Position numbers and translations under genes: made by a program. This document shows, piece after piece, positions 33,773 to 43,646 of a DNA stretch of 64,000 bases (positions within the stretch are counted from its first letter, which is position 1; the number at the start of each line of letters is the position of its first letter). This DNA is from Balneola sp. (GTDB taxonomy: Bacteria > Bacteroidota > Rhodothermia > Balneolales > Balneolaceae): positions 124,001-188,000 of the forward strand of contig JAEPNB010000004.1 in assembly GCA_017643645.1 (NCBI GenBank), given 5' to 3'. Below the pieces are notes generated by a model. It was not told the origin of the DNA. It worked only from the letters and a program-made list of their open reading frames with translations, and did no database searches.

Positions 33773-33840
33773 GAACCCCCGGTACCTTGCGGCACAACGG
33801 TTTTCAAGACCGCCGCATTCGACCACTCTGCCAACTCTCC
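33756..33840 (-). tRNA. tRNA-Ser (anticodon TGA)
   Basis: 85 nt. Acceptor stem GGAGAGT / ACTCTCC with discriminator G; D-arm TGGCAGAGTGGTCGAA; anticodon stem-loop CGGTCTTGAAAACCG giving anticodon TGA; long variable arm TTGTGCCGCAAGGTACC, as expected for class II serine tRNA; T-arm GGGGGTTCGAATCCCTC. CCA is not encoded. A GIY-YIG gene follows immediately. Confidence 0.95.
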
Positions 33841-33874
33841 GTCGAAATATTCAATAAAATAGAACTGAAACTAA

Positions 33875-34765
33875 TTATTCACTAAGTGCCTGCGCACCGG
33901 AAACAATTTCAGAGATTTCAGTTGTAATAGCACTTTGTCTAGCCTGGTTGTACTTAAGTTTCAGATCACGCTCTAATTCTTTTGCATTTTCCGTAGCACT
34001 ATCCATAGCAGACATTCTTGCACCTTGCTCAGAAGCATTAGATTCAAGCACAGCTTTCCACAATTGAGTGTTCAAATGCAGAGGTAATAGCTTCTCTAAA
34101 ATTGCTTCAGAATTCGGCTCGTAAATATAGTCAATAGAAGTTTTAGAATCACCCTCTGATTTCACTCTAAAACTATCCGGATCAATAGGTAAAACTTTAT
34201 CGATTTTTCTATTCTGAGCTATCACAGATTTGAACTCATTAAATACGATATAAACCTCATCATAAGTATTTGCTACAAAATCTTTTGCAGCAGATTCCAT
34301 GATCGCTGAAGTTGGATCATATTCAATAGTATCAAAGAATCCCGGAAAAGATTCAACTACATTATAACTTCTCTTCTTAAAGTGAGCTGTAGCTTTCTTT
34401 CCGATGGTAACCAACGAAACAGTTCCTGCTTCTAACTGATCTGAGAAATTCTTCGCTAAACTTTTTTCAAGTTCTTTGAAAAGATTGTTGTTGAATCCAC
34501 CACAAAGTCCACGGTCAGAACCTACTACAATAAACAGCAGGTTTTGATTAGTTTCAGATTTCTCAACCAAAGGATTGGAAATACTTCCACTATCAGCTAA
34601 ACGACCAACAACATTCTGAATCTTAGCAGCATATGGACGGGTTTTAGTCATCCGTTCCTGTGCTTTTCTAAGTTTAGCCGCAGCAACCATTTTCATAGCT
34701 TTGGTTATTTGCTGAGTGCTGTTTACAGAACTAATTCTGTTTCTTATGTCGCGTAAATTAGCCAT
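33875..34765 (-). CDS. atpG: ATP synthase F1 gamma subunit
   Basis: 296 aa. Conserved N-terminal helix MANLRDIRNRISSVNSTQQI, then TKAMKMVAAAKLRKAQERM, GSDRGLCGGFNNN and C-terminal helix RMSAMDSATENAKEL, all standard gamma-subunit motifs. It forms the central rotor stalk. Last gene of the atp run; beta and epsilon (atpD, atpC) are not downstream, so they must be encoded elsewhere, a split also seen in other Bacteroidota-related genomes. Confidence 0.97.
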   Translation of the reverse strand: MANLRDIRNRISSVNSTQQITKAMKMVAAAKLRKAQERMTKTRPYAAKIQNVVGRLADSGSISNPLVEKSETNQNLLFIVVGSDRGLCGGFNNNLFKELEKSLAKNFSDQLEAGTVSLVTIGKKATAHFKKRSYNVVESFPGFFDTIEYDPTSAIMESAAKDFVANTYDEVYIVFNEFKSVIAQNRKIDKVLPIDPDSFRVKSEGDSKTSIDYIYEPNSEAILEKLLPLHLNTQLWKAVLESNASEQGARMSAMDSATENAKELERDLKLKYNQARQSAITTEISEIVSGAQALSE

Positions 34766-34768
34766 AGA

Positions 34769-36385
34769 TTAAGCTTCTTGTCCTGCGAGAACTTGATCAA
34801 TTACTGTTTTTGCTGAATCGAGTACTTTCGTTCCAAACTCATCGCTAAGAACACCTGATTTAGCTAACTCTTCCATTTCTGTGCTGTACTTAGAAAGTAC
34901 AGTTTCAAGGAATTGAGTTTCAAACTCACTAATTAGATCAACAGGCAACTTATCAAGAAGCCCTGCATCGTTAACTTTCAGCAGAACGATCTGTCTTTCA
35001 ACCTGAAGTGGCTGATAAACATCTTGTTTCAACAGTTCTACCGTTCTTTCACCTTTTCTCAATTGAGCTTGTGTAGCTGCATCAAGATCAGATCCGAACT
35101 TAGCAAAAGCTTCTAATTCACGGTACTGAGCCAAATCAAGCTTCAATGTACCTGATAGTTTCTTCATTGATTTAACCTGAGCAGATCCACCTACACGAGA
35201 TACCGAAGTACCAACGTCAATTGCAGGACGAATACCGGAGTTAAATAAGTCAGTATCCAAAAAGATCTGACCATCAGTAATAGAAATTACGTTTGTCGGG
35301 ATGTAAGCAGAAACGTCACCCGCTTGTGTTTCAATAACAGGAAGTGCTGTTAGCGATCCACCACCTTTTACCATTGGCCTTAAGCCTTCAGGTATGTTGT
35401 TCATTGCCTGAGCTACTTTATCATCATTAATGATCTTAGCAGAACGCTCAAGTAAACGACTGTGAAGATAGAATACATCACCTGGATAAGCTTCACGTCC
35501 CGGAGGTCTTTTCAGAAGTAGAGACATCTCACGGTATGCAACAGCTTGCTTAGAAAGATCATCATAAATTACCAATGCGTGACGACCAGTATCACGGATA
35601 TATTCTCCAACAGCTGCTCCGGCAAAAGGTGCGATATACTGCATAGGAGCTGAAGAACTTGCAGGAGCAGATACAACAACTGTGTAATCCATTGCTCCGT
35701 TTTCTTCAAGAACTTGCTTAATACCTGCAACTGTTGATCCTTTCTGACCAATTGCTACATAAATACAAAAAACAGGCTTCTCAGAATTCTGAGTTGCTTT
35801 CTGGTTTAGAATGGTGTCAATTGCAACAGAAGTTTTTCCGGTCTGACGATCACCAATAATAAGCTCACGTTGTCCTCTACCAATAGGGATCAAAGAATCA
35901 ATAGCTTTAATACCTGTTTGAAGTGGCTCGGTAACCGGCTCACGGTAAATTACACCGGGAGCTTTACGCTCTAGAGGCAGCTTAACAGTGTCGCCCGTAA
36001 TTGGACCTTTACCGTCAATTGGGTTTCCAAGAGGATCGATAACACGACCTAAAACACCTTCACCTACATTAATAGATGCAATGTCTTGAGTTCTTTTAAC
36101 AGTATGGCCTTCTTTTACAGAACTTGAAGAGCCGAACAACACGATACCCACGTTGTCTTCTTCAAGGTTAAGTACCATTCCTGTAATGTTATTACCATTT
36201 TCATCTTTAGAATCCGGTAATTCCACAAGCTCACCCGCTTGCACTTTAGAGAGACCATAAACACGTGCAATACCGTCACCTACTTCAAGTACGGTACCTA
36301 CATCATAAACATCAGCTTCGTTGTCGAAACCGCTTAGTTGTTTACGTAATATGGCTGAAACTTCGTCTGGTCTGACTTGGCTCAT
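34769..36385 (-). CDS. atpA: ATP synthase F1 alpha subunit
   Basis: 538 aa. Walker A GDRQTGKT (178-185), [20 protein letters not shown] (Walker B region) and the signature [14 protein letters not shown]. About 20-30 residues longer than E. coli alpha, mainly in the early beta-barrel loop ([10 protein letters not shown]). It is the non-catalytic nucleotide-binding subunit. Located 3 bp before atpG and 35 bp after atpH. Confidence 0.97.
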   Translation of the reverse strand: MSQVRPDEVSAILRKQLSGFDNEADVYDVGTVLEVGDGIARVYGLSKVQAGELVELPDSKDENGNNITGMVLNLEEDNVGIVLFGSSSSVKEGHTVKRTQDIASINVGEGVLGRVIDPLGNPIDGKGPITGDTVKLPLERKAPGVIYREPVTEPLQTGIKAIDSLIPIGRGQRELIIGDRQTGKTSVAIDTILNQKATQNSEKPVFCIYVAIGQKGSTVAGIKQVLEENGAMDYTVVVSAPASSSAPMQYIAPFAGAAVGEYIRDTGRHALVIYDDLSKQAVAYREMSLLLKRPPGREAYPGDVFYLHSRLLERSAKIINDDKVAQAMNNIPEGLRPMVKGGGSLTALPVIETQAGDVSAYIPTNVISITDGQIFLDTDLFNSGIRPAIDVGTSVSRVGGSAQVKSMKKLSGTLKLDLAQYRELEAFAKFGSDLDAATQAQLRKGERTVELLKQDVYQPLQVERQIVLLKVNDAGLLDKLPVDLISEFETQFLETVLSKYSTEMEELAKSGVLSDEFGTKVLDSAKTVIDQVLAGQEA

Positions 36386-36420
36386 TGTATTATTAATTTC
36401 TAAATCTTTTCAAATTCTTG

Positions 36421-36969
36421 TTATTCCATCGATGACTCGAGGAATCTTGTTTCAAGCTGTTCTAGCTTATGCTTAACTGTAGCATCAATTACAGTGTCAT
36501 CAATTTTTACTGAAATCCCACCTCTCAGGTCATCTTGTTCTTTAAGATCAAGATTTACTGTTTTTGAAGTAGTTCTTTCAAGCATTTTTGTCAGTTCAGT
36601 GATCTGTCCTGTTTCTAATGCTTTCGCAGTTTTTACTTCAACGGTTATGATTCCAGCATGAACGTTGTAAACATCTATAAACGCAGTAGCTACTTCGTCA
36701 AGAATATCTTCTCTGCCCTTATTAGTAAGTAAACCAATAAACCGAGAAACTTCTTTAGATACTTTACCATCAAAAATTGAAGATAAAGCATTTCGTTTAT
36801 CAGCCGGTTTTACCACAGGGCTTTTAAGAAACACTCTTAATTCTTTAGAGCCTTCGATAGTTTCTTTGATAAGATGAATATCTTTCAAAGTATTCTCAAT
36901 CGAGTTCTGCTCATCAGCACTTTCAAGAAGCGCTGTTGCGTAACGTTTTGCTGCTTTTGATACCAACAT
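36421..36969 (-). CDS. atpH: ATP synthase delta subunit (OSCP)
   Basis: 182 aa. Starts KAAKRYATALLESADEQN (canonical delta/OSCP N-terminus); C-terminal DDLRGGISVKIDDTVIDATV matches the conserved beta segment. It connects the peripheral stalk to F1. Order atpF-atpH-atpA is standard. Confidence 0.95.
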   Translation of the reverse strand: MLVSKAAKRYATALLESADEQNSIENTLKDIHLIKETIEGSKELRVFLKSPVVKPADKRNALSSIFDGKVSKEVSRFIGLLTNKGREDILDEVATAFIDVYNVHAGIITVEVKTAKALETGQITELTKMLERTTSKTVNLDLKEQDDLRGGISVKIDDTVIDATVKHKLEQLETRFLESSME

Positions 36970-36978
36970 CAGCTAAGC

Positions 36979-37494
36979 TTAGTTTTTTGACAAGTCGGTA
37001 ATAAAATTATCGACCAGCTTGTTGTTCTTATCGTTATCTAGTTCCGCATCGATGATCATAGAAGCAGATTTGATCGCTAATTGAGCAACTTCATTACGAA
37101 GTTCCAATAACGCCTGCTTCTTTTCGTGCTCAATAGAAGCTTTCGCTTGTTCTATTATTTGAGCAGCTTCATCTTTAGCTTTCGAAATTCGTTCTGAACG
37201 AAGGAGTTCCGCTTCTTCTAAAGCTTCCTTTCGGATTTTTTGAGCTTTAGCTTCAGCTTCACGGAGTGCTTTTTCGTTATCTTTCGATACTTCTTCTGCT
37301 CTCGCTAAAGCTCTCTCAGCAGATTCTAAAGAATCTTTGATCTTCGCTTCTCGAGATACAAGTGCATCCATGATAGGCGGAACTGCATACTTCATCATTA
37401 CCAGAATAAATACGATCATGGAAATAAGTATCCACAATGCAAATCCCGGATTAAATGATAATAAGCCTCCTCCGCCTGCTAAAAGAAAAGTCAT
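36979..37494 (-). CDS. atpF: ATP synthase F0 b subunit
   Basis: 171 aa: one membrane helix near residues 12-35 (PGFALWILISMIVFILVMMK), then a long alanine/glutamate-rich coiled coil (LESAERALARAEEVSKDNEK and following). It forms the peripheral stator. A single b gene is seen; no second b' copy lies in the operon. Confidence 0.95.
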   Translation of the reverse strand: MTFLLAGGGGLLSFNPGFALWILISMIVFILVMMKYAVPPIMDALVSREAKIKDSLESAERALARAEEVSKDNEKALREAEAKAQKIRKEALEEAELLRSERISKAKDEAAQIIEQAKASIEHEKKQALLELRNEVAQLAIKSASMIIDAELDNDKNNKLVDNFITDLSKN

Positions 37495-37507
37495 TTCTTA
37501 TCCTTTA

Positions 37508-37741
<234 letters not shown>

Positions 37742-37774
37742 TTATTTGTTAGAGTTTATATGAGTTTAATTTCT

Positions 37775-38836
37775 TTACGATACATGCTCAACATGATACT
37801 CTTCTTCATCATGGTGATGATCTTCAGCAGCCATTCCAATAAATACTGCGGAAAGAAGAGTGAAAATGTATGCCTGTAACAATCCTACAAAAACTTTCAG
37901 AGCATATAACACAACAGTAAGTGTTACTGAAACAACACTAATACCGTATGCTCCTACCGTGCCAAATAATTCAGCAAAAATGAAGATCAACCCTAAGATT
38001 GCGATGATCATGATCTTTCCTGAAAGCATGTTTGCAAACAGCCGAATTGCAAGAGCGAATGGCTTTGTGAAAACCCCTAAAATCTCAACCGGAGTTAAAA
38101 TTGCTCTTACCCATGTTGGAACCCCTGGGAACCAGAAAATATGTCCCCAATAATCTTTTGTACCACTGAATTGGGTAATTACAAAAGTCATTAAAGCCAG
38201 AGTAGCAGTAACAGTAAGGTCTGCTGTTGCTGTTGCCGCCCATGGAAGCAAACCAAACAAATTCATGAATGCAATCCCCATGAACATGGTAAAGAAATAC
38301 GGCACGTACTTATCTGCTTTGTGATCATCAATGTTTGCACGAGCAACATCGTCACGAATAAACACAAATAGTACTTCAAAAATATTCTGTAGCGTACCTT
38401 TAGGCTCAACGTCTTTCCCTACTCCTTTCTGGTATCTGCGAGACATTGCAACTGTGAACCATACAGCCAAAATCATTCCAAACCAGAAATACATTAAGTG
38501 AGAGGTAATGGACAAATCAAAAGCAATTTTACCACCATTGGTTGCAACAAGTATCTCATCAACTACTTCGAAATCAGCTGATTTAGCTGCAGATTTTGTA
38601 CTTAAGAAAGCTTTAAATGATGTATTACCTTCAGCATCTTCTAAAAAGATCAACCTTGGCAAATATATCTTTCCACCATTTATAAAATGTGGAATCTTTA
38701 AATAATCGTGGTCAGCAACAGTACCCATCACGTCCAGAGGTGAACCGCCTTCTTTCTCTTCTGCTGCAAAAGTGTTTGAAGTACTAACCGATAAAAATAA
38801 GAGTGTCAGAAATACGCGACGCAGGGTCTGGATCAT
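37775..38836 (-). CDS. atpB: ATP synthase F0 a subunit with extended periplasmic N-domain
   Basis: 353 aa, much longer than the ~270 aa of E. coli. The N-terminal extension has a signal-like segment (residues 5-24) and about 85 polar residues before the first channel helix near 113. Essential Arg265 lies in LAIRLFANMLSGK. The C-terminus is histidine/acid-rich (EDHHHDEEEYHVEH). The long N-domain is typical of Bacteroidota-type a subunits; the His-rich tail is a local peculiarity. A 45-bp gap separates it from atpE. Confidence 0.95.
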   Translation of the reverse strand: MIQTLRRVFLTLLFLSVSTSNTFAAEEKEGGSPLDVMGTVADHDYLKIPHFINGGKIYLPRLIFLEDAEGNTSFKAFLSTKSAAKSADFEVVDEILVATNGGKIAFDLSITSHLMYFWFGMILAVWFTVAMSRRYQKGVGKDVEPKGTLQNIFEVLFVFIRDDVARANIDDHKADKYVPYFFTMFMGIAFMNLFGLLPWAATATADLTVTATLALMTFVITQFSGTKDYWGHIFWFPGVPTWVRAILTPVEILGVFTKPFALAIRLFANMLSGKIMIIAILGLIFIFAELFGTVGAYGISVVSVTLTVVLYALKVFVGLLQAYIFTLLSAVFIGMAAEDHHHDEEEYHVEHVS

Positions 38837-38839
38837 TAC

Positions 38840-39208
38840 TTAATTGCTGCTTTTATTTTGTAGTAGTTGATTGAAAAAAATCATTTCCGTTATAGACTGA
38901 TAAAGATAGGAAATTATGAAACTAACTGTAAAGTAGATTTCATCAATTTTTGTCAGTCCAAGTAAAATTCCCATGGCTGCTAATACAAGTAGAAATCTGA
39001 TCACCATAGAGAAGAAAAAAACCTTTAAAAATAGCTTAGAATCAGCATTCCAGAAATTATCGAGTATCCAGGCACTGCTTAAAACGAAAATGAGACTTAA
39101 AAGAAATCCACAAATTACCGCTACTGCTGGATCAATTGGTAAAAAAAACGGAGAGATCAGCGCGAGTATGAGCGGGATCACATTAAATTTTGCGAGCTTT
39201 TTAATCAT
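38840..39208 (-). CDS. AtpI-like membrane protein of the ATP synthase operon
   Basis: 122 aa from the Met at 39208 (an ATG at 39244 lies deeper inside atpZ). Four hydrophobic helices: FNVIPLILALISPFFLPI, AVICGFLLSLIFVLSS, VFFFSMVIRFLLVLAAMGILL and YFTVSFIISYLYQSI. Position between atpZ and atpB matches UncI/AtpI, which helps assemble the c-ring. Sequence similarity is low, so the call rests on topology and context. Confidence 0.75.
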   Translation of the reverse strand: MIKKLAKFNVIPLILALISPFFLPIDPAVAVICGFLLSLIFVLSSAWILDNFWNADSKLFLKVFFFSMVIRFLLVLAAMGILLGLTKIDEIYFTVSFIISYLYQSITEMIFFNQLLQNKSSN

Positions 39209-39422
39209 TCTTTTTCTGGTCGTGACCTCCGTCACTTTGAGCAATTTTAAATATTAAAACGAAGAATAAAGCGATCCCTGTTACCGCACCAAGTAGTACT
39301 CCGTAAGGTGAAGAATTCAGAAACTTATCTGCTAAATAACCAAGTCCAATAGGTATTAAAAGAGTAGCCGCTATTTCGGCTCCAAGAGCGAGGTACCTAG
39401 CGTATTCTTCAGGCAAGCGCAT
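39201..39422 (-). CDS. atpZ: AtpZ/AtpI-family small membrane protein
   Basis: 73 aa with two helices: YLALGAEIAATLLIPIGLGY and GVLLGAVTGIALFFVLIFKI, with the linker LADKFLNSSP. The family pattern (GxGxxxG in helix 1, D after it) fits AtpZ, encoded just before AtpI and implicated in magnesium/calcium handling or c-ring assembly. It overlaps the next gene by 8 bp. Confidence 0.85.
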   Translation of the reverse strand: MRLPEEYARYLALGAEIAATLLIPIGLGYLADKFLNSSPYGVLLGAVTGIALFFVLIFKIAQSDGGHDQKKND

Positions 39423-39425
39423 TTG

Positions 39426-39872
39426 CTATGCTTTAGCTCCTTTTAGCTGAGTCTCTTCTGCGTAATCAGCATCATTGTTTTGGGAAAGGTTTTTCACATC
39501 AGATCCCATCTTACACGTTCCGTTTATTTGAGCACCTTCCTCTACGACAAGTGTTTTTGTGAAAATATTTCCGTCAATAATTGCTTCCTTCCTAAGGATA
39601 AGACGACTGCTTACTTTCACATCTCCCTCCACTTTACCAGCTATATCTGCATCAGATGAGGAAACATTACCTTTCACCAATCCATTATTGGTAAGTATTA
39701 TTTTACCTTTTGATATTGCCTCGCCAACTATAGTGCCACTTACCCTTATATCTGAATTGGCGTGCAGGTTTCCTTTAATTTTTGTGCCTTCATTTATAAT
39801 ATTCACTGAAGGAGACTGACTTGTAGAATTACTCACGGTTTTACTCTTTTTGTTTTTGTTAAACATACTCAT
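39426..39872 (-). CDS. Bactofilin
   Basis: 148 aa. Central bactofilin (DUF583) beta-helix, about residues 22-115: IKGNLHANSDIRVSGTIVGE, GLVKGNVSSSDADIAGKVEG, RLILRKEAIIDGNI and ALVVEEGAQINGTC-type repeats; disordered basic N-terminus. Bactofilins polymerise into membrane-associated filaments that recruit envelope enzymes. It overlaps by one base the M23 peptidase gene upstream, a recurrent bactofilin-M23 pairing tied to peptidoglycan shaping. Confidence 0.93.
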   Translation of the reverse strand: MSMFNKNKKSKTVSNSTSQSPSVNIINEGTKIKGNLHANSDIRVSGTIVGEAISKGKIILTNNGLVKGNVSSSDADIAGKVEGDVKVSSRLILRKEAIIDGNIFTKTLVVEEGAQINGTCKMGSDVKNLSQNNDADYAEETQLKGAKA

Positions 39873-40732
39873 TAAAAAATTAAATAGGCTAATGGGTTTT
39901 GCGATATACCATTCTTCCAGATTTCAAAATGGAGATGAGGCCCTGAACTTGAAACACCAGTATTTCCTATTAGGCCCAGAACATCTCCTTTCAATACTTT
40001 TTCTCCTTTTGTTTTATACAGCTTTGAACAATGCTTGTAGGTACTAACAAGCCCGTCCTTATGTTGCACGGATATTACATATCCAAAATCAATTGTCCAA
40101 CTGCTGGATATTACTGTACCGTCTGCCACATTCATAAACATTTCATTTTCTTTGGTAGCTATATCTAATCCGAAATGACCTTCAAGTGGCTCATATCCTC
40201 TGGTTCTGGTTCCTTGAGCAGGAGTACGCGTTGGAAAATCGGGAGCATTGGCTAAAATGTTGGCAGAGATAAGATTTCCATTATCAAATTGCTCAAATAC
40301 ATTTAGATTAGCGAAAGATTGTGATAACCCTGAGCTGTTATCCTGTTCATTGGTAGCAGAAACGGAAGTCAATCTTTCATTCAATGCAAGTGTTGTATCC
40401 TGATTAAGTCTTATAACCTCTTTTATCTCTCTTAATTGCTGATCTCTTACATCCAAAGAATCCTGAAGTGAAAGTATGCGTTCTGAGATATTTTGAATTT
40501 CTCTTCTTATTTCCACTTCATCCGTATTATACAACAAACCACCCAGTGGTGTAAGCATGAAAACCAAAGCTACAATAATTGAAAAAAAAACGGACAGCAC
40601 AGTAAAGCTGATGAACAGATTGTTTGGCTTTAACCTGTAAGAATCATCCTGTCCTGGCTTGGTATCATCGAGCAAAATTATTTCTAATATTTTGTGACGA
40701 TCTTTAAAAAGTCTTTTTATAAATGACTTCAT
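39872..40732 (-). CDS. Membrane-anchored M23 endopeptidase (bactofilin partner)
   Basis: 286 aa. One N-terminal membrane helix (about 33-58), a coiled coil (about 75-120) and a C-terminal LytM/M23 domain: FGLDIATKE (His-x-Asp region), STYKHCSKL and GPHLHFEIWKNG (HxH zinc/catalytic motif). All zinc ligands appear to be present, so it is probably active. Its role with the adjacent bactofilin is likely local peptidoglycan cleavage for cell shape. Confidence 0.92.
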   Translation of the reverse strand: MKSFIKRLFKDRHKILEIILLDDTKPGQDDSYRLKPNNLFISFTVLSVFFSIIVALVFMLTPLGGLLYNTDEVEIRREIQNISERILSLQDSLDVRDQQLREIKEVIRLNQDTTLALNERLTSVSATNEQDNSSGLSQSFANLNVFEQFDNGNLISANILANAPDFPTRTPAQGTRTRGYEPLEGHFGLDIATKENEMFMNVADGTVISSSWTIDFGYVISVQHKDGLVSTYKHCSKLYKTKGEKVLKGDVLGLIGNTGVSSSGPHLHFEIWKNGISQNPLAYLIF

Positions 40733-42039
40733 GTTTTGGAATATTCGTGGTTCTTCACAATTTCATTAAAAAATACAGACAATTCACCTGTTAATTTTAT
40801 TCTATCGTATTTCTGAACTAACCCGGATGATGCTAAAGGGAACTTATTTTGTTTCCACAAAAGAAAAATTTCCTCAATTTTTTCAATTACAGTATCGATA
40901 ACAATTGGTGGTGCATGATATCCAATTTTATATTCATTCAGTAGTCTGGAAGACTCACCTTTATGAACCAAACCTAATACCGGTTTTTTTGTTCCAATAT
41001 ACTCAAAGAGTTTCCCTGTTTTGATCTGTTGCAAATTTTCTGAAAAATTCGAGATCATCCATAAAATATCCGCTTTTAACAAATTCGCTACCGAAACGTC
41101 ATGTGACAGATATCCATAATCAGAAACTATTTCTTCCAGATTAAGTTCTTTGATCAGCTTCTTAATTCTTAAATCCAACCCTCCCTGGAAGTGTAAATGT
41201 ATTTTACTTTTAAAATCAGGGTTTTTATCACAAAGAGAATAAATTGCTTTCAGAAAAACATCAGGCTGGTTCGATTCATAGAAAAGACCACTGTACAGCC
41301 AGTTCATTTTTCCTTCTTTATATTTTAAGTTCGATAACTCTTTATTTAAAAAATCTTCCGGGTCAAAACCATGAGGAATTACTTTAATATTTACAGGGTT
41401 TTGTTCGGAAACTTTAGCAATACTTTCAGCTGCATAATCGTCCAAAGCGATAACTCCTGAAGACTGATTTAACCAGCCCTTCTCCATCTCTTGTTTTTTT
41501 TGAACTCTGTTTTCGGATTCTCCTGAGTCAAAATGATTTCCTGTAAACAAATCTCTGTAGTCCAAAACATAAGGAATATCAGTTGCTTTGTTGAGGCTTT
41601 GTGCGATCAAATGATTACTGAATGGAGGAGCTGAACTAAATATAAGATCAATACTACCGCTCTCTATAATTTCTTTTCCTTTATTAACTGAAGGCTCAAT
41701 CCATCCTTTTTTATTATCCGGAAAATATATTCGTTTGGAGAGCTTTCTTAGTACTTTTGCTAAACCTCCGGTAACCAGACCTGTACTTTTTTTCCCGCCA
41801 CCGAACCTGTGAAATGGAGTATTCGCTTTTACTCTGTGAATCTCTATATCTAATTGATTCAACTCTTTTTCAAGAGATTCATCAAAGAATTGATACGCAC
41901 CCGGCTCGGGACATAAGATGATGGGATTCCAACCAAATTCTTTTAAATATTTGGCGAATTTTAATGATCTCTGAACACCACTACCTCCCATAGGCGGAAA
42001 GTAGTAGACAATAAAGAGTACATTTTTCATTAAACTCAA
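40729..42039 (-). CDS. GT4-like glycosyltransferase
   Basis: 436 aa GT-B. N-terminal VYYFPPMGGSGVQRSLKFAK is the hallmark of one family of WcaI/GT4-like transferases; LDYRDLFTG, VIPHGFDPEDF and LFEYIGTKKPVLG follow. Probably adds a sugar in envelope glycan synthesis. It sits between guaB and the M23/bactofilin genes, overlapping the latter by 4 bp. Confidence 0.88.
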   Translation of the reverse strand: MSLMKNVLFIVYYFPPMGGSGVQRSLKFAKYLKEFGWNPIILCPEPGAYQFFDESLEKELNQLDIEIHRVKANTPFHRFGGGKKSTGLVTGGLAKVLRKLSKRIYFPDNKKGWIEPSVNKGKEIIESGSIDLIFSSAPPFSNHLIAQSLNKATDIPYVLDYRDLFTGNHFDSGESENRVQKKQEMEKGWLNQSSGVIALDDYAAESIAKVSEQNPVNIKVIPHGFDPEDFLNKELSNLKYKEGKMNWLYSGLFYESNQPDVFLKAIYSLCDKNPDFKSKIHLHFQGGLDLRIKKLIKELNLEEIVSDYGYLSHDVSVANLLKADILWMISNFSENLQQIKTGKLFEYIGTKKPVLGLVHKGESSRLLNEYKIGYHAPPIVIDTVIEKIEEIFLLWKQNKFPLASSGLVQKYDRIKLTGELSVFFNEIVKNHEYSKT

Positions 42040-42042
42040 AAA

Positions 42043-43518
42043 TTACACCGAATAGTTCGGAGCTTCTTTTGTTATTTGTACTGAATGCGGGTGGCTTTCC
42101 TTGTATGCAGCCGCTGATATCTGAACAAATTCTGCTATTTTCATCCCTTCAATATTTTCAGCACCGCAATAACCCATAGCGGCTCTCAAGCCACCGGTCA
42201 TTTGATGAACCACTTCACCTAAATACCCTTTAAACGGAACACGACCTTCAATACCTTCCGGAACTAATTTATTGATGTCATCTTCAACATCCTGAAAATA
42301 TCTGTCTTTAGAGCCTTTCTTCATTGCACCAATGCTTCCCATACCACGGTATGATTTATACTTGCGCGATTCATATATAATGGTCTCTCCCGGGCTTTCG
42401 TCTACTCCGGCAAACATAGAACCCATCATTACAACATCTGCTCCTCCTGCAATTGCTTTCGGGATATCTCCTGTTTGCTTGATTCCACCGTCTGCAATTA
42501 ATCCAATACCATTTTCTTTACAAAATTCTGCTACTTCCATTACAGCACTTAGCTGGGGCACCCCAACTCCGGTTACCACTCTTGTTGTACAAATTGAACC
42601 GGGACCAACTCCAACTTTTACAACATCTGCACCTGCCTCTGCTAAAGCTTCAGCTCCCGCTCTTGTTGCAATATTTCCACCAATTATATTCAATTCCGGA
42701 TATTCTGCTTTAATCTTAGATACTGTTTGAAGCACTCCATCAGAATGACCATGAGCGGTATCTACAGTAATTACATCAACACCGGCATTCACCAAAGCTT
42801 CCACTCTGTCCATTGTATCAGCAGTAACTCCAACTGCGGCTCCAACTCTTAATCTTCCTAAACTATCCTTGCACGCATTCGGGAAGTTCATTTTCTTTTC
42901 TATATCCTTGAAAGTGATCAATCCAACCAACTTGTTCTTTGAATCTACAATCGGCAACTTTTCCACCTTAAAGTGTTGAAGAATCTTCTCTGCCTGTTTA
43001 AGAGTAGTCCCCTCTTTTGCTGTATAAAGATCTTCTTTAGTCATGATCTCACCTAATTTCTTAGACATATCAGATTCAAAACGAAGATCACGGTTTGTAA
43101 CGATACCGATTAAAATCCCAGCTTCATCTACTATTGGTATTCCACCAATTTTATGCATGCGCATAAGTGAGCGAGCGTCTTTTACTGTAGAATTTTCATC
43201 CAAAGTAACCGGATCAACAATCATTCCACTTTCGCTTCTTTTAACCAAGCGAACTTGTTCAGCCTGCTCTTCAATGGTCATATTTTTGTGAAGCATTGCA
43301 ATTCCACCTTCACGAGCAAGTGCAATTGCCAGGCGGTATTCAGAAACCGTATCCATTGCTGCACTAACAATAGGTATATTCAATTTAAGAGTTGGAGTAA
43401 GTTGAACACTTATATCTACATCTCTTGGTAATATTTTGGAATAATTTGGTACTAATAAAACGTCATCGTACGTAAGCCCCTGGCGGGTGATGCGTTCAAA
43501 TGGAGAAGAATCGTTCAT
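42043..43518 (-). CDS. guaB: Inosine-5'-monophosphate dehydrogenase
   Basis: 491 aa from Met15 of the longest frame (MNDSSPFERI); upstream ATGs at 43527 and 43560 add residues unlike the family. LTYDDVLLVPNYSKILP start, two CBS domains (about 90-210), GVGPGSICTTR with the catalytic Cys, DGGIKQTGDIPKAIAGGADV and GSMFAGVDESPGE flap region. It makes XMP from IMP in guanine synthesis. First gene of a 12-gene minus-strand run ending at atpG. Confidence 0.96.
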   Translation of the reverse strand: MNDSSPFERITRQGLTYDDVLLVPNYSKILPRDVDISVQLTPTLKLNIPIVSAAMDTVSEYRLAIALAREGGIAMLHKNMTIEEQAEQVRLVKRSESGMIVDPVTLDENSTVKDARSLMRMHKIGGIPIVDEAGILIGIVTNRDLRFESDMSKKLGEIMTKEDLYTAKEGTTLKQAEKILQHFKVEKLPIVDSKNKLVGLITFKDIEKKMNFPNACKDSLGRLRVGAAVGVTADTMDRVEALVNAGVDVITVDTAHGHSDGVLQTVSKIKAEYPELNIIGGNIATRAGAEALAEAGADVVKVGVGPGSICTTRVVTGVGVPQLSAVMEVAEFCKENGIGLIADGGIKQTGDIPKAIAGGADVVMMGSMFAGVDESPGETIIYESRKYKSYRGMGSIGAMKKGSKDRYFQDVEDDINKLVPEGIEGRVPFKGYLGEVVHQMTGGLRAAMGYCGAENIEGMKIAEFVQISAAAYKESHPHSVQITKEAPNYSV

Positions 43519-43557
43519 TTTATACATGAAACAATAAAAGTTTGGCTTGCAGTTTTT

Positions 43558-43565
43558 CAAAGATA
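43558..43565 (-). promoter_or_regulatory. Candidate guaB promoter (-7 element)
   Basis: Minus-strand TATCTTTG matches TAnnTTTG exactly, about 40 bp before the chosen guaB start. A matching -33 TTG is not clear. If real, the ATG at 43560 cannot be used, supporting 43518. Confidence 0.45.
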
Positions 43566-43646
43566 AGGATATCTGTAAGGAAGTGCTTGTAGTTTAAACT
43601 ATTTTTTAAGCTTTCCGTAGATACTGGCGGAAATTAATTCAACTTT

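Noticed and set aside
33755-33826. N-terminal extension of the GIY-YIG protein
   Set aside because: Those 24 codons are read through tRNA-Ser; the ATG at 33754 is the likely start.
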